From Drosophila pseudoobscura (Eukaryota; Arthropoda; Insecta; Diptera; Drosophilidae), in contig NC_046679.1 in assembly GCF_009870125.1 (NCBI RefSeq), forward strand, positions 10,974,001-11,038,000: DNA of 64,000 nt, read 5' to 3'. The notes under the pieces are model-generated. The model worked only from the letters and a program-made list of their open reading frames with translations, made no database searches and had not been told where the DNA came from. Below, in pieces: positions 9,727 through 22,375 of this stretch (position 1 is its first letter; every line of letters begins with the position of its first letter). The position numbers and the translations under genes were made by a program.

Positions 9727-12454
9727 ATGCGATTGGTAAGCAGAGTAGAGCAAAGCAGCGCCAGAGCCAGAGGCAGAGGCAGAGCATCGACCGGAGCGGC
9801 ACAAAAAACTAATTTCCTCGTTTTTGTTGCAGCTATTTGGTGTCATCGCCGTCGTCGTCGTCGCCCTGTTGCACGATGCAGCAGCCGCGAAACGTGAGGC
9901 GCCGCTGAACAACGGCTACCTGCCACCGTCGTCGTCCTCGCCCCAGAGGCCGTCCTCCAAGTACGGAGCACCGCCGCCCAGCTCCTATCTGCCCCCAGCC
10001 TCTGGCCCAGCACCCTCCTTCAATGCTGGCCCATCCAGCAGCTATGGCGCTCCCCCTCAAAGTAGTTCGTCGGGTGGTCCATATCCGGCATCGGCCCCCC
10101 GCCCCTCTAGCTCCTATGGAGCCCCACCGCAGCGACCATCCTCCAGCTACGGGGCACCGCCCAGTCGTCCCAGCCAATCGTATGGACCTCCACCACAGGC
10201 CAAGAAGCATCACCATCGTCGTCCGTCTTCCAGCTACGGGGCTCCTCGACCAGCACCCCCCTCTTCTTCCTATGGAGCGCCTGCACCACCCTCAAAATCT
10301 TATGGCGCACCCGCGCAGCCATCATCATCTTATGGAGCTCCTGCACCCCCTTCCAAGTCTTATGGCGCACCCCCGCAGCCATCTTCGTCTTATGGAGCTC
10401 CTGCGCCACCATCATCGTCCTATGGTGCTCCCGCTCCTCCATCCTCAAAGTATGGACCTCCCAAGTCTGCGCCGTCATCCAGCTACGGAGCCCCGAGACC
10501 AGCACCACCTTCCTCTTCTTACGGAGCACCTGCACCACCATCCAAATCGTATGGTGCCCCCCAGCAGCCATCATCATCTTACGGAGCTCCTGCACCACCA
10601 TCCAAATCGTATGGTGCCCCCCAGCAGCCATCATCATCTTATGGAGCACCTGCACCACCCTCATCGTCCTACGGCGCACCCGCGCAGCCTTCCTCTTCCT
10701 ACGGGCCACCCAAGTCCGCACCCGCACCCGCACCACCATCCTCCAGCTATGGAGCACCTTCCCAAGGTCCCACGAACTCGTACCTGCCTCCCGTCTCGCG
10801 GCCCTCGAAGCCCTCCTCGGACTACAATGCGCCCAGTGTGAGCAGCTTTGTTCCACTTGCATCGGCGCCCTCGACCAACTATGGTGCTCCATCGAAGACC
10901 CAGTCGCTAGGAACCAGTGGATACACCTCGGGGCCGGCCGCATCCTACGAGGCGCCGGCGGCACCTCCCTCCTCGTCGTACGGTGCTCCATCGGTCTCCT
11001 CATCGTTCCAGCCAATCTCAGTGCCCTCCTCCAGCTATGGAGCTCCCAGCGCCGGATCCAGTTCTAGCAGCTTTTCCTCGGCTCCTTCTTCGTCCTACGG
11101 TGCCCCAAGTAAGGGTTCCTTCCCATCGGCGCCCTCCAGCTCTTACTCTGCCCCAAGCCCTAGCGCCAACAGTGGAGGATCGTACCCTTCCGCTCCCTCA
11201 TCATCGTACTCCGCCCCAAGTCCTAGTGCCAACAGCGGAGGATCTTACCCAGCGGCTCCCTCGTCATCGTACTCCGCGCCAAGTCCTAGTGCCAACAGCG
11301 GAGGATCATACCCAGCGGCTCCCTCGTCATCGTACTCCGCGCCAAGTCCTAGTGCCAACAGTGGAGGATCATACCCAGCGGCTCCCTCGTCATCGTACTC
11401 CGCGCCAAGTCCTAGTGCCAACAGCGGAGGATCTTACCCAGCTGCTCCTTCGTCCTCGTACTCTGCACCTAGTCCTGGTGCCAATAGTGGTGGACCGTAT
11501 CCATCGGCACCATCCAGCTCGTACGGTGCTCCCAGCGCCAGCTCGAATAGTGGCGGACCCTATCCGGCTGGCCCATCCTCTTCGTACTCCGCACCCAGCA
11601 GCAGCTCGAACAGTGGTGGACCCTACCCAGCGGCTCCCTCATCATCGTACTCCGCACCAAGTCCCAGTGCCAACAGTGGAGGATCGTATCCTTCCGCTCC
11701 CTCGTCCTCGTACTCCGCTCCAAGCCCTAGCGCCAACAGTGGAGGATCGTATCCTTCCGCTCCCTCGTCGTCGTACTCCGCACCCAGTCCTAGTGCCAAC
11801 AGCGGAGGATCGTATCCCTCCGCACCATCCAGCTCGTACGGTGCTCCCAGCGCTAGCTCGAATAGTGGAGGACCCTATCCGGCGGCCCCATCTTCTTCGT
11901 ACTCCGCACCCAGCAGCAGCTCGAACAGTGGTGGCCCTTACCCTGCTGCCCCATCCAACTCGTACTCGGCGCCAGCTGCTCCTCCCTCGTCTTCTTATGG
12001 TGCCCCAGCCACAGGACCCTCATCTTCGTACAGTGCTCCCTCCTCGTCATACGGTGCTCCCTCGTCGGGATCTAGCTCTGGAAGCTTCCGCTCTGGATCT
12101 GGCTCTTCTTTTTCGACAGCTCCTTCATTCGGCTCGTCTTCGTCCGGCTCGGGAAGCGGTGGCTATCCCTCGGCTCCGTCCTCCTCCTATAGCGCTCCAT
12201 CCAGCTCGTATGGAGCTCCTGCTACTGGTGGCGACTCAGCTCTGAGCTTTCCCAGCGGTCCCTCGTCCAGCTACAGCTCTGCACCTGCCAGCGGATCGTC
12301 CAGCTCTGGTTCGTACCCCAGTGCACCGTCGTCCTCGTACGGGGCACCCGCACAGGACTCCGGCTACAACTACTCCGGTCCCAGCCAAGTGCCCGAGACC
12401 ATCCAGCAGGGCTACAGCTCCGACGGCGGCTACACCTACCGCAAGAAGAAGTGA
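9727..12454 (+). CDS. Muc91C: Muc91C-like secreted Ser/Tyr/Pro-rich repeat protein
   Basis: The coding sequence starts in a 9-nt piece, ATG CGA TTG (9727-9735), followed by GTAAGC. It continues in one long exon, 9833-12454, in phase 0, giving 876 residues. The N-terminus (MRLLFGVIAVVVVALLHDAA) is a signal peptide. The rest is almost cysteine-free and built from SSSYGAP / PPSKSYGAP motifs (about residues 30-300), a linker, then 13 units of about 21 residues (core SSSYSAPSPSANSGGSYP, about 11140-11960), and further SYGAP motifs. It ends in a short YTYRKKK tail. This composition matches fly mucin-like and resilin-like matrix proteins with SYGAP repeats. The role as an extracellular, possibly cuticle or gut-lining, structural protein is inferred. 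The symbol rests on composition and on adjacency to ChT. A polyadenylation signal lies at 12681-12686. Confidence 0.8.
10510..10645 (+). repeat. Near-identical 60-bp tandem copies in Muc91C
   Basis: Two almost identical 60-bp copies encode GAPAPPSKSYGAPQQPSSSY. They differ at very few bases, so this is a recent duplication inside the older SYGAP array. Confidence 0.8.
11140..11965 (+). repeat. 63-bp tandem repeat array in Muc91C
   Basis: Thirteen units each contain NSGG and code for about 21 residues. Units 2-5 are nearly identical at the DNA level. Units 7-8 and 12-13 (GAPSASSNSGGPYPA then SAPSSSSNSGGPYPA) form a matching pair of blocks, showing duplication of a multi-unit segment. Copy number is likely to vary between individuals and to be difficult to assemble. 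Confidence 0.85.
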
Positions 12455-12459
12455 GCGGT

Positions 12460-15400
12460 GGTGAAGCCCTGCATCGCAGCCGCCAAGTGCCTTCGAATAC
12501 TCGAATCGAACCCATCATCAACCCGTCATCGCTTTCATCTCCAATGCGTCGCCATTTGTTTCTTACCTGTAAATTATTCCCCGAATGACGCCCAATCCGT
12601 CCGTCCATTCTTCTTGTCTCCCATTGAACTCTAGCCGTAATTCACTGTATCATTAGATATATGTAACAAAATGTTTGTTGAATAAACACGTTGAAGATCA
12701 GTTCGAGAAGTGGTGCAATCTGGGGGCAATCAGTTCGGGCCGATCGCTTGGCTTCACATTCGCGCTTTATCCACGACATCCGCGACATTTGTGAGATTCT
12801 TCGGCTCGTCTAATTGGCCCTCAAGCGGCCGGCCAAAGCCAAATGACAGTTGAAGGTTCGGATCGGCTAACAATGCAAATGCAAAAATCTTCGAAAATAC
12901 CGGATATACTCGTACAGCTGCCACAACATCAGCCACATCCACTGAGACGGCAGCGAACATCCACCGACATGACAGCCGTGCCACTGAAGCCGCAGCAGCC
13001 CGCTATTAGAGGGCAATTCTCAAGCGACACAAGTTATGGGCTTATGATGGAGAGTGCTCAGATTAGAGATTCCTATCTAATTGGGATTACAGCTTAATTA
13101 CAGCTACTACAACAGCAGGCAGCATCATTAGCATGCTAATTGAGAGTACCAGCAGTGTTGATGGAGATGGTGGCAGCCTGGAGGATTCTGCGGCTTTGGC
13201 ACTTTAGCCATCCGATTTTCTTCTAAATAATATAAGTATCTGTCTCATCGTTGCCTCATGCTCATGCAGATCTTCTTGGGGTCTCGGCAGTGCATGGGAC
13301 CAAGATCCCCGAACTGCATTGTTGGGGACCGTCACCGTCACCGTCACTGCTCTGCACTTTAACTTTGGGCTGTGAAATTTCCACTCGCGATAATATAATC
13401 CCATTGTCTGGGGGATTGTCACTTGGCGGCTTTTGTTGGCCCGTAATGTGTGTGTTTATTACACAAGCCAAAAGTCAGTTAAATAAGTACTGAGAAATAG
13501 AATAAATAACTAGACAGAGTTTTGCATTTGCATCAACAGAGAAACCATTTTAATATGTATATATGTATATATAATTTTTATTTTTATTTATTAAATACTT
13601 TTGTTTCATTTCGATTTTGTATGCCATTTTGCTATGCTTAAAACATTGATATGTATTACGTTTGGTTTAGTTTTCATCGTAATCTTCCCGACTCGTGATA
13701 GGTTCTTCTTCCCCTCTTCTTCTTTTTTGGTTAACATAATGCCACTAAAAGTTATGTGGAATCAGTAGATTCCGTATAGTAACAGTAACGTAAATCCTTT
13801 CAACTAATTGCACAACAAAATTGATAGGTTTTTGTTTAGTTTATTTTGATGCGAGCCCAAGCGAGGGGTGGCCATCGCAGGATCGTCTCGTTTAATGCAT
13901 AAATTATTTGGTGGTTTTAGTTTTGGTTGATGGTAACATTACAAACAATTCAAGTAACTTGATTATATACAAAGTGGATTAAACTGCTCGAAAGAACTCT
14001 TAAGAGAAATCAAAACACATTCATAGAATTATATGCATATATATGTAGTTTTTGTCGGAATTTACTTTAAGAGTTTTGGTTAAAACGGATTTGATTTGAT
14101 TCAATTTGAACTTTATCGAAATGTACACACTCAGATCTGAAGTAAGAGATAATAACAATAACAACGAACAGATTTGGTATGATATATCGTATATATGTAT
14201 GTAGTACATATTGTATGTATTCCTAGATGGTTCAAACACTCAGTTCCGCTTATGTAAACGTTAAAAAACATTTATGACCCCAATACAACAAACATATATG
14301 AGGCTCAATCAAAAAGCAGTCAACATTCATTACACTTAAGTGAGTTATATACGGGTATACGGGTTTAACACTGTGTCCAGTTAGGTTTGCATATTAGCTT
14401 AGTTGAGTTGAGTTTTTGGTAAGATTTTTAGTTTTGTTTAGTTTAGTTCTTCTTGCCAACGGGACGTAACTTTAACAAACGAGCCATTTGAGAATGACAA
14501 AAAAGAGGAACCAACATCCACATCTCTCTCGATTATACATAAATATCTGAAAAAAACCCATTATCCCACCTCATAGTAATCGTTATTATGGTTATTTGGG
14601 GTCTCCGATTTCGATTTCGAATTAGATTTATGTTCAGATTTAGGTTCAGATTCAGGTTCAGGTTTTTTTGGGTCTTAGGCAGCGTGTGTAAGTAGACTAG
14701 AATTCCTTTCGCAGGTGTCTCTTTTTGGTTATAACTTTCTAAATTCAGTGTCTGTCTTTCTATATATCGTATGTATGTATATTTATATGTAGGTATGTAT
14801 GTATATATGGTTGTACATATGTATAGGTATATTATTAGGTACTACGACGCAACATTTTACATATGTCTGTTCTGTACGAGTATGTTCTGCAATACTATAT
14901 GTACTTCTTCTGTGGTTTTTGCTCTTTGAGAGCAGCTAAAATTCATTTGTCTATATGTGTAACTCAATATGCCCCTCAAGATGCTCTCGCTTACACAACT
15001 ATTTTGTTGTTTACATACAATATGTGGTATGGTAGGGTATCTCGATATCTCCTATATAGCTTACAAAACAACAGTTACAGTTACACAAATGATATGTATT
15101 TTTTGCTATAATATATGTATTACTAGTTCCGCCTTTATTTTGATATGTTTCGTTTGCGTTTATTTGTGGATAGTTTGCTTTGCTTTGTTCTTTGTTCGTT
15201 CTGGAAGGACACATGATTCACATTATATGCATCTGTAAAGTACGAGTTTATGCGCAGGTCCTCCGATATGCTAATTGGGGAATTCCGATTCGTATTGCTA
15301 TTCGTAGGCCTAACTTTGCAGCCACTTTTCATCGATAAATAGTGTATTGCCTAGATTTGAATGCAATTCTCTCCAATGGAAAATGCATTTGATATGTATT

Positions 15401-15890
15401 GAGTTGATCGATTTCTGAATCAGATATTCAGTTGATCGATTTCCGCATTCGACATTTATACATAAGTACTATATATTCTCACGACTAGCAACATAAAAGT
15501 CAACAACAACAGAAATCAAGTTCGAAATCCATAGAATATAACGCTTTAAGCTTGTGGAAACCTATACATAATTGATATACGAGATAAATTGGCTAAATTA
15601 TACGTTAATTTTACAGTCAGCTTTCTGCACTTTATACCCTGAGCACTTGTGTGTTTAACGTACGTTTCAAAATACTTTCTGTACCCCACTCTGCTTCCCG
15701 CTTCCACCATTCCATTCCATTCCATTCCACTCCATTCCATTCCATCCCATCCCTAACAAGCGCAACTAAAAATCTAAAAACTCAATGGATAAAACGGTAG
15801 CATACTTGCAGGCTCCCCCTTAACCTCGACACTTACCACCTGGGACACATCCGCATCCACATCGACATCCACATCTACTGGGACTACGAC
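12460..15890. other. Intergenic region with AT-rich tracts, probably including the ChT 3' UTR
   Basis: After the Muc91C polyadenylation signal the sequence turns AT-rich, with many ATGTATAT runs (13550-15500), a TTCAGRTTTAGG-type run near 14634-14670 and a TTCCA run near 15703-15752. No convincing coding frame is seen. ChT ends at 15899 on the minus strand, so its 3' UTR should lie in the right part of this stretch. Confidence 0.5.
15703..15752. repeat. TTCCA pentanucleotide run
   Basis: About nine consecutive TTCCA-type units with few changes (CCATTCCATTCCATTCCACT...). This is a microsatellite in the likely ChT 3' flank. Confidence 0.85.
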
Positions 15891-15898
15891 TACTCCAC

Positions 15899-18070
15899 TC
15901 AGAAGGCCGTATTGTCCTGCTCTGGCGTGGGTATGGCCATGCCGGACTGGCCCAACTGTCCGCCGCCGCTGCCAGTGGCCGTGTCCAGCATCTTCTTCAC
16001 CTGCGCCTGTGCCGTCTGCTGGTTCATGCGTCGGGCCTCCGCCACAGGTAGATCGTCGTCGGACTCCAAGGCAGGATTGATGCGTCCGTTACGCTCGTCC
16101 TTGCCCGCCATAGTGGCAGCGCCATAGAAACGTGCCAGGGGGCCAGCCATCACCGACAGCTGCTCTCCGGACTCCGATGGATCGCCCACGCGCTGCACAT
16201 CCTCGGGAATGTTGACCACGCAGCGGAAATAGTCGTAGCTAGGCGGCAACTTTCCAGACTCGAACATCATTCTGGGGGAGGGTTGGGGAGAGAAAGGAGG
16301 GGTTACCGAAACCGAAATTAATACCAAAACCCAATGATACGATGAATTATCTCGAATTCCACTTACTTGGTCCACCAGGAGACGAAGACGAGGGTTATTA
16401 GGCTGAGCAACATGGCCATTGTGCGGAAGGGGAACATCTGCTCCTGCGTGTCCTCATCGTAGCCGGGATATTTGATGAGGGCGGGTAGTCCTAGTATGGC
16501 CTCGCCACCCGACAGCCGAATTAGCAGTGCCACAATGTAGGCGGCCAGGCTGCCGTACGTGTTGCAGTGCTTCTTGAAGTGCACCACCATCAGAAGCTGG
16601 GGGAACAGGATGACGTAGACCAGATCCGAGCACATGGACCTACCAGGAGCCGAGCAGGGAACACAAACGGGAGGAGGGAGGATAGGAGGATACTTAAGTA
16701 GATGAGATGCCAATCAGGCTGAATTATGTACAATGGGACATACCACAAGCCGTATATGGAGGGAATTGTGAGGGCCATAATGGTGGCCAGAATGCCAACC
16801 ACAATGATGGACACGCGCATTACCCAAATGATTTCCATCTCGGAAGCCTTCTGACGGAAAATCAATCGGTAAACGTTGCGTGCAAACATCGAGGCGGCCG
16901 ACAGCACGGACGAGTCGGCGGATGACATGACAGCGGCGGAGACGGCGCCCAGCCCGAAGAAGGACACAAAGTCGGGTGTCAGATACTGCAGCACCATGGG
17001 CAATATCATGCTCGTCTCATCCACAGTCAGGGGATAGGGACCCTTGTAATCCGTTTCGTTCCAAGCTGTGGGAGGTAGGGAATCGTCAGTCAGTGTCAAG
17101 TTCTAATCACACTAAAAACTCACGTGTGGCCTTGGCTATGGCACCAATCAGGACAGGCGGAATGGCCATCAGAATGCATCCGGCAGCAGCCACGTAGGAC
17201 AGGAGCTGAGCCCGTCCCGCCGTCTTGCTGGAGAGCACACGCTGGAAGTACACCTGCCAGGGAATGCCCCCGAAGACCAGTAGCAGCCCGTAGTCTATGT
17301 ACAACCAGTGTTTTTTTGGCTCCACGTGCCCTATCCAGTCCACCTGAAGGTCGCTGAGGCTGCCCACATGCTCGTTGGTCCAGGCGAAGGGGATGCACAT
17401 CCAGAGGCCGATGAAAATGCAGAACAACTGTATCACATCCGTGTAGGCCACGGAATACAGGCCGCCGAAGAGTGTGTAGAAAATGGCAATGCAGGAGGAC
17501 AGAATGACCGAAGTGCGATGATCCATGTCAATGATCACCGACAAAGTGGCGCCCAAGGCGGCCAATATGCCAGCAGCCCAGAACACCTCACCGCAGAGGG
17601 CGGGCAAGAAGAGCAGGCCACCCATGCGCTCCCCGAACGAGTCCTGGAGAGGATCCAGCATGGTGATGTAGCCCTGCTTGCGCATGGGATTGGCAAAGAA
17701 GATGCCACCTATGGATGGAAGCGGGTAAAAGGCAGCATTAGCAAACACCTCAAGGGAACTTCGATGATGGGAAAGTGGGTAAATGGGAAAACTCACCGAA
17801 AACCAAGCTGAGAGCATAGCCAAAGGGCGCCTGGCACCAGACCAGACCCGATGTGTAGATGGCCTCGGCCGTGCCATTGATATAGCCGCCACCCACCCAG
17901 GTGGCGGTCATGGTGAAGATGCCAACGAACAGGCCAATGGAGCGTCCAGCCAGCATCACCTCCTCCTCGGAATCGTTGCCCGCCTGCTTTTTGCGACCGG
18001 CCCAAATGCCCACCACCAGGATGAGAGCGTAGAAGAGCACAATGCTCACGACGCCCGCAACATTAATCAT
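15899..18070 (-). CDS. ChT: High-affinity choline transporter (SLC5 family)
   Basis: Five exons on the minus strand: 18070-17797, 17708-17124, 17065-16744, 16639-16367 and 16271-15899. All introns are short GT-AG and frames join cleanly, giving 608 residues; human CHT1 has 580. It is a sodium-coupled importer that returns choline to cholinergic nerve endings for acetylcholine synthesis. The family signature is clear along the length: [17 protein letters not shown] near the N-terminus, [64 protein letters not shown] and YGLW at the exon 3/4 join. About 13 membrane segments are expected. The cytoplasmic tail is hydrophilic and ends DNTAF. No frame breaks were seen. The neighbour Muc91C fits the D. 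melanogaster gene order as I recall it. Confidence 0.96.
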
Positions 18071-20100
18071 CCTTGGTTATCGAGCGAGTCCCTGGCTTGG
18101 ATATGGAAATAAAATCGGGCTTCTCTACTCCCACTGCTTGTGGAAATTAATGACCTCCAAATGGAGTCGACCTTTAGCTGCAATGCGATACGCGTTCGCG
18201 GTGGGGTGGCGGGAGAGAGCAGAAAAGTAATGTTCATGAGCATAATTGTGAATACTGTTGCATGCCTCGGGGCGGGGGGCAGGTGTCCGCCCGCTTTTCA
18301 ATTAACTGGCCCCAGCACGCAGCATTAAATATTAAGCCATTGCATTGGCCATGGCCATCGGTGGTATGGTGGCGACCTTTGTTTACAAGGATAGTCAGGG
18401 TCTCCGTAATAGGACCCCCGCATACTCCTACTACGGCAGGGCTGTGTCCTTGCGCTAATGGCGCGCAATTAACTTGCAGTTGCAGTGTTCCTGCCACTGC
18501 CTCGATATTATTTATAGGGGGTGGGGGGAGGCGCACGCACTAGAGGTGGATACGTAACCGACAGTGATACCCGTAGGTCCCAATTAGCCTAAATCATTGC
18601 CATAAAAATACGGCGCGCTGACGAATGGAGAGTCAAGGCAAGTACGTCATAGACGGGGAGCATTCGGAACCCAGCACCACCCCCCAAGTCGTGGGGTTCA
18701 TTCACAAAAATTAACAAAGCACTGGGCGCAGAGCGCGGCACTTGGAAAGCGCCCGAGACGTACAGTGGGAGAGAGGGAGAGAGAGGGAAACCCCCCCCCT
18801 GGGAACGACGACACGACGCGACACGTGCCCTCTGCGCATGTCCCAGCGCATTTGTGGGCAATCGACTCACCTTTGCTGTGCTATATGTACGTACGCCAAG
18901 TTCAAAAGCAGACGCCACTTTGTGCGCCCAGCGTGGCCGAAAGAATCTGAAGCTCTGAAGCGTCGTCTGGAGCGCGCGCCAATCAAATGCGCCTCAACTT
19001 ATGCAACATTTCCTGCACGAACGAGTGCGCGGCTTGGAGTCCTCTCTGGGGTCCTCCGTCTTTGTCTAAGCAGATCACAGATCACAAGAGTCTACGTCTA
19101 CGCTAATTAGATAGGAATCAACGTGAAGTCTGGCCAGGAATACGTTTAGGAATCGCACACCACAGAGACACACACACACATACACACGCTTTATGTGAGG
19201 CAGCAGTCGCCCCAACGGAGGGACGTCTTCTGAGACGGACTGTTACGAGTCTTAAAGTGTAACCCGCACATGTGCTCCGGCTGTTGGGAATCCACGTGAT
19301 GGCCGCATTAAAACACTGCTCCTATTTCGGGCTCTACACCTGAGAAGTTATATAAATAAATCCGTTTGAATGCGGGCACAAACTATGCTACACACGGGCC
19401 CCAAGATATGGCGATGCCGTGAAGGACTGGCCTGTGGTCGGACTCGATTTCCCATACAAATTGAACTTCAAGGTGGGCGAAACCGGATCGATGAGAGCTA
19501 ATTAATCTTGTGCCTGCGCTAAATCAATTCGGTTTTGATAAAAGTTCGAAAAGTACACAGGTCCGGCTATTGTCTATGGCTATGGGCCTGAGAAACTGAA
19601 AAAGGTATTTCACGCTCAGCCGTTCCTCCGTGCTGACGGTTAGAGTGACAAAATTATAACTGAATTGGAAGTTCAAGTACTGGAGTCTCGGCCACGACGA
19701 TGGCCCGAGGCCCGCGTTTGTCGTCGGGGGCCCGAATGTCGGGTTCATTTTGTGTATGTGCGCAGGAATTTTCATTGGATTCTTTGGGTGAACGTTTTCG
19801 TGGAAACCACCACTTGACTGAAAGCCGTCAGGGGTAGCAGTAGTACCTTATCAGCGCCAGCAAAGGGGAACATCCCCAGCAGTGGAAGTGTGTTGAAAAG
19901 CTCCCAAGGGTTGGTGGAGTTGGAAGAGTGTGCTGCCCCGCGCGTGGGAGTATTATGCAGATGATTAAAGCCATCGCTCTGTTTAGTTGCCAATTGGCAT
20001 TTCCAGACAGGGTCACAACATTTATATCAATAAGCTGTTAAACATTACAATACCTACGAGTAGTCTAAAAGAATGCTTACATAGACAATGTACTTAATTC
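18071..20100. other. Region between ChT and the kanadaptin gene
   Basis: This holds the ChT upstream region. A GA run lies near 18768-18790 and a CA run near 19168-19185. A TATATAAATA sequence occurs near 19349. Short open frames follow it on both strands (19380-19780), but none resembles a known protein. No gene is called. Confidence 0.45.
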
Positions 20101-20119
20101 TAGGCGCTACTGAAACTTT

Positions 20120-22375
20120 TTAGTAGCCGAATTTCTCATTCAAATGTGTGATGCCGTCGCCACTTTGATTGGTCGGTGGCACCCACTTGGCGTACTTTTC
20201 GGTATCCTCATGCTCGACCAGCTCATTCATGTCCATGTCTACGTCCTGACGCTGCTTGTTGTTGCGCTGTCGCGGTGCACGTTGGCGTCGCTTCTTCTGT
20301 GCCGCTGCATCTTCTGGACTTTCCTCCTGAGTAGTGGCTGTTAGAGTACTGATGTCATCAATCGCTTCTGTCAGTGGAAAAGCCAGGAAAAGTTCCGTAG
20401 GAAAAGTGGCAACTTCGGATAGAACTGATGTTGACAAAAAGTTGTATTCTTGTTGTACGACTGCCTCCTCAGAGGTTGTTGGCTTTGGCGCTGCTTGTGG
20501 CGCTGCCACTGCCGCTTCGGCGGTTGGCTTGCTTTCCGGTAGATTCTCATTTTGCAAAGTCGATGGCTTTGCAACAGTTTCCGTTTCCTTCGCCAGTTTA
20601 GCTTGCTTTCCCTTCACCTCTTCCTCCTCGATTTCCTCTTCATCCGGGGCAAATGCATTCGATTGCACCGTAGCCCGTGAGCTGGGCAAAGCTGTGACAA
20701 CTTTGAATTTGCTAAACTGATTCCGCTTGCCAATCATTGGCAGCTGCTTTTTAGCGCCGTTGTTGCCTTCCTGTGACGCCGATGTGATGGTGGCTGTTGC
20801 ACTGCTTGTAGTGTAGGGCAAGCATGCTGGCTTTGCTATTTGGATGAGGCGTTGCACCTTCTGTTGCTCCCCTTTAATGCGTTGCAGCTCCAGCTAGAGA
20901 GAAGAGGCAGAGGGTCAGTCAAGCAAACATCAACTTTAATTTCTTTTTACTAACCCGAAGCTTTTTGATCTCCGTTTTGTCCACATGCCATATATCCACG
21001 CTGAGACTGTTCATAAAATTGTCTAGATCGTAGCTGGCACTCAGTTGCTTGGTGGCCTCTTCCTTGGCTCGTTTTTCCTTCAGCTGGTAAGTGGCGATCT
21101 CGAACTCCACCTTGCCCAACTCTGACAGGAGATCTGTTTGCTGTTTTAGCTGTCAAAGAAAAGCAACAGAGCAATAAGAATTGTCTTTAGAATTATCTTC
21201 GTTTGACTTACCAAATCTTCATATGTGAGGGGGCCATTGGAGCCTGCGGTTGCCTTGCGCTGCTTCTTACGGGCAACATCCCCAGTGCGATCCCAGAACT
21301 CATCCTCGTCGTCAGAGTCTCCAGCCTTCAAAATCTTGCGCTTTTGTGCCTCTTGGTTGGCCTGTCGCAGCACGCCATGTCTGTCCAGAGTGCGACATGC
21401 CTCCAGGGCGCACTGCACCACGCAATCCTTCTTGCGTCCTTTGTGGTTGACTTCTATCATAATCGGCCTGCCATTGAAATCGTCCAGGGGAAGCTCCACT
21501 CGACAGACAAACGATCCCTGCGATAACTCGTCGCACTTGTATTCCAGATTTAGACCCTCGCGCTCGAAGAATCCACGCAGTGTCTTCTTGGGATCGTCGA
21601 AGAAGAGGTCATCGTTGTTGAAGCTGGCAAATGGGTTATGTGTGAGATCGGTTTCCTCGTCGGCATCCTCTCCCATTCCCCAGCTGACGCCGTCGTTCCG
21701 TTCGCGTTCCTGCTCCTCCACGATTTTGCGCTGTTTCTCAGCCGCAGCGGCAGCCACCTCCCGTTCACGCTTTTCTCGCAGCTCGCTAATCGACAATTCC
21801 GACTCTGGCTCCGCATCCGCATTGGGTCCTTGCAGTATGTAGATCCGCGAGCTGCCACCCAGTTTGAGCATGTGTCCCACACGCATACGTATATATACCT
21901 TGGACGGCACGCGCTGTTTGTTGAGGTATGTGCCATGGGTGCTGTCGAGGTCATAGATGTACCAACCCTCGGGCCTGTCGTTCTTCGCTGGCTTTTCGGA
22001 ATGATGCTCCTCGTCCTCGTAGTGGTGGTCGTGGGAAGGCTTCGGTTTGTACTGCAGCACGGCGTGGAAGCGTGAAATTGTGGGATGCGCGGCGGACACA
22101 TCATTCTCGGGCAGCCGCCCAAATGTCCAAATAGCCTGTTGCTGCAACTGCCTCACCTCGTCAATGATCTGGCCTGACTTGAGCACCTCAAATTTGTAAG
22201 TTTGGTCGGCCGGTGGAGGTGCAGACCATCGGGGCACCTTGTAGGGACAAATTGCTGGTATTATATTTCTTGAATTGGCCGGCTCCTCGGTGGTTTCGAT
22301 CTGCAGCCATAGTGGATTCTCTACCACAGTGGGTTTGTATTTCGGCAATGGAGCGGGCACCTTAAACTCGTCCAT
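20120..22375 (-). CDS. Kanadaptin (SLC4A1AP) ortholog, FHA-domain nuclear protein
   Basis: Three exons on the minus strand: 22375-21212, 21149-20955 and 20893-20120. All joins are in phase 0, giving 710 residues. The ATG at 22375 (MDEFKVPAPLPKYKP) was chosen because it is the first ATG in frame. Residues about 85-185 form an FHA domain: WTFGRLPENDVSAAHPTISR, then HAVLQY and the STHGTYLN signature. FHA domains bind phosphothreonine. A dsRNA-binding-like segment follows (TLRGFFEREGLNLEYKC to QCALEACRTLD), then a coiled, charged region and the conserved QQKVQRLIQIAKPA block opening exon 3. The C-terminal third is acidic and disordered and ends HLNEKFGY. The family is mainly nuclear; its exact role is unsettled. 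I believe the D. melanogaster gene is CG7706 but am not certain. Confidence 0.9.

Noticed and set aside
9833-12245. Long open frames in other phases and antisense within Muc91C (up to 442 codons)
   Set aside because: They arise because the 63-bp and SYGAP repeats are multiples of three with no stops in several phases. They lack starts, signal peptides and normal composition.
16590-17099. Separate genes for each SLC5 fragment on the minus strand
   Set aside because: The pieces are exons of one ChT gene; all joins keep the frame and follow the order of the human protein.
19385-19775. Short overlapping frames after a TATATAAATA sequence
   Set aside because: Frames are open on both strands at once, none is longer than about 85 codons, and none resembles a known protein.
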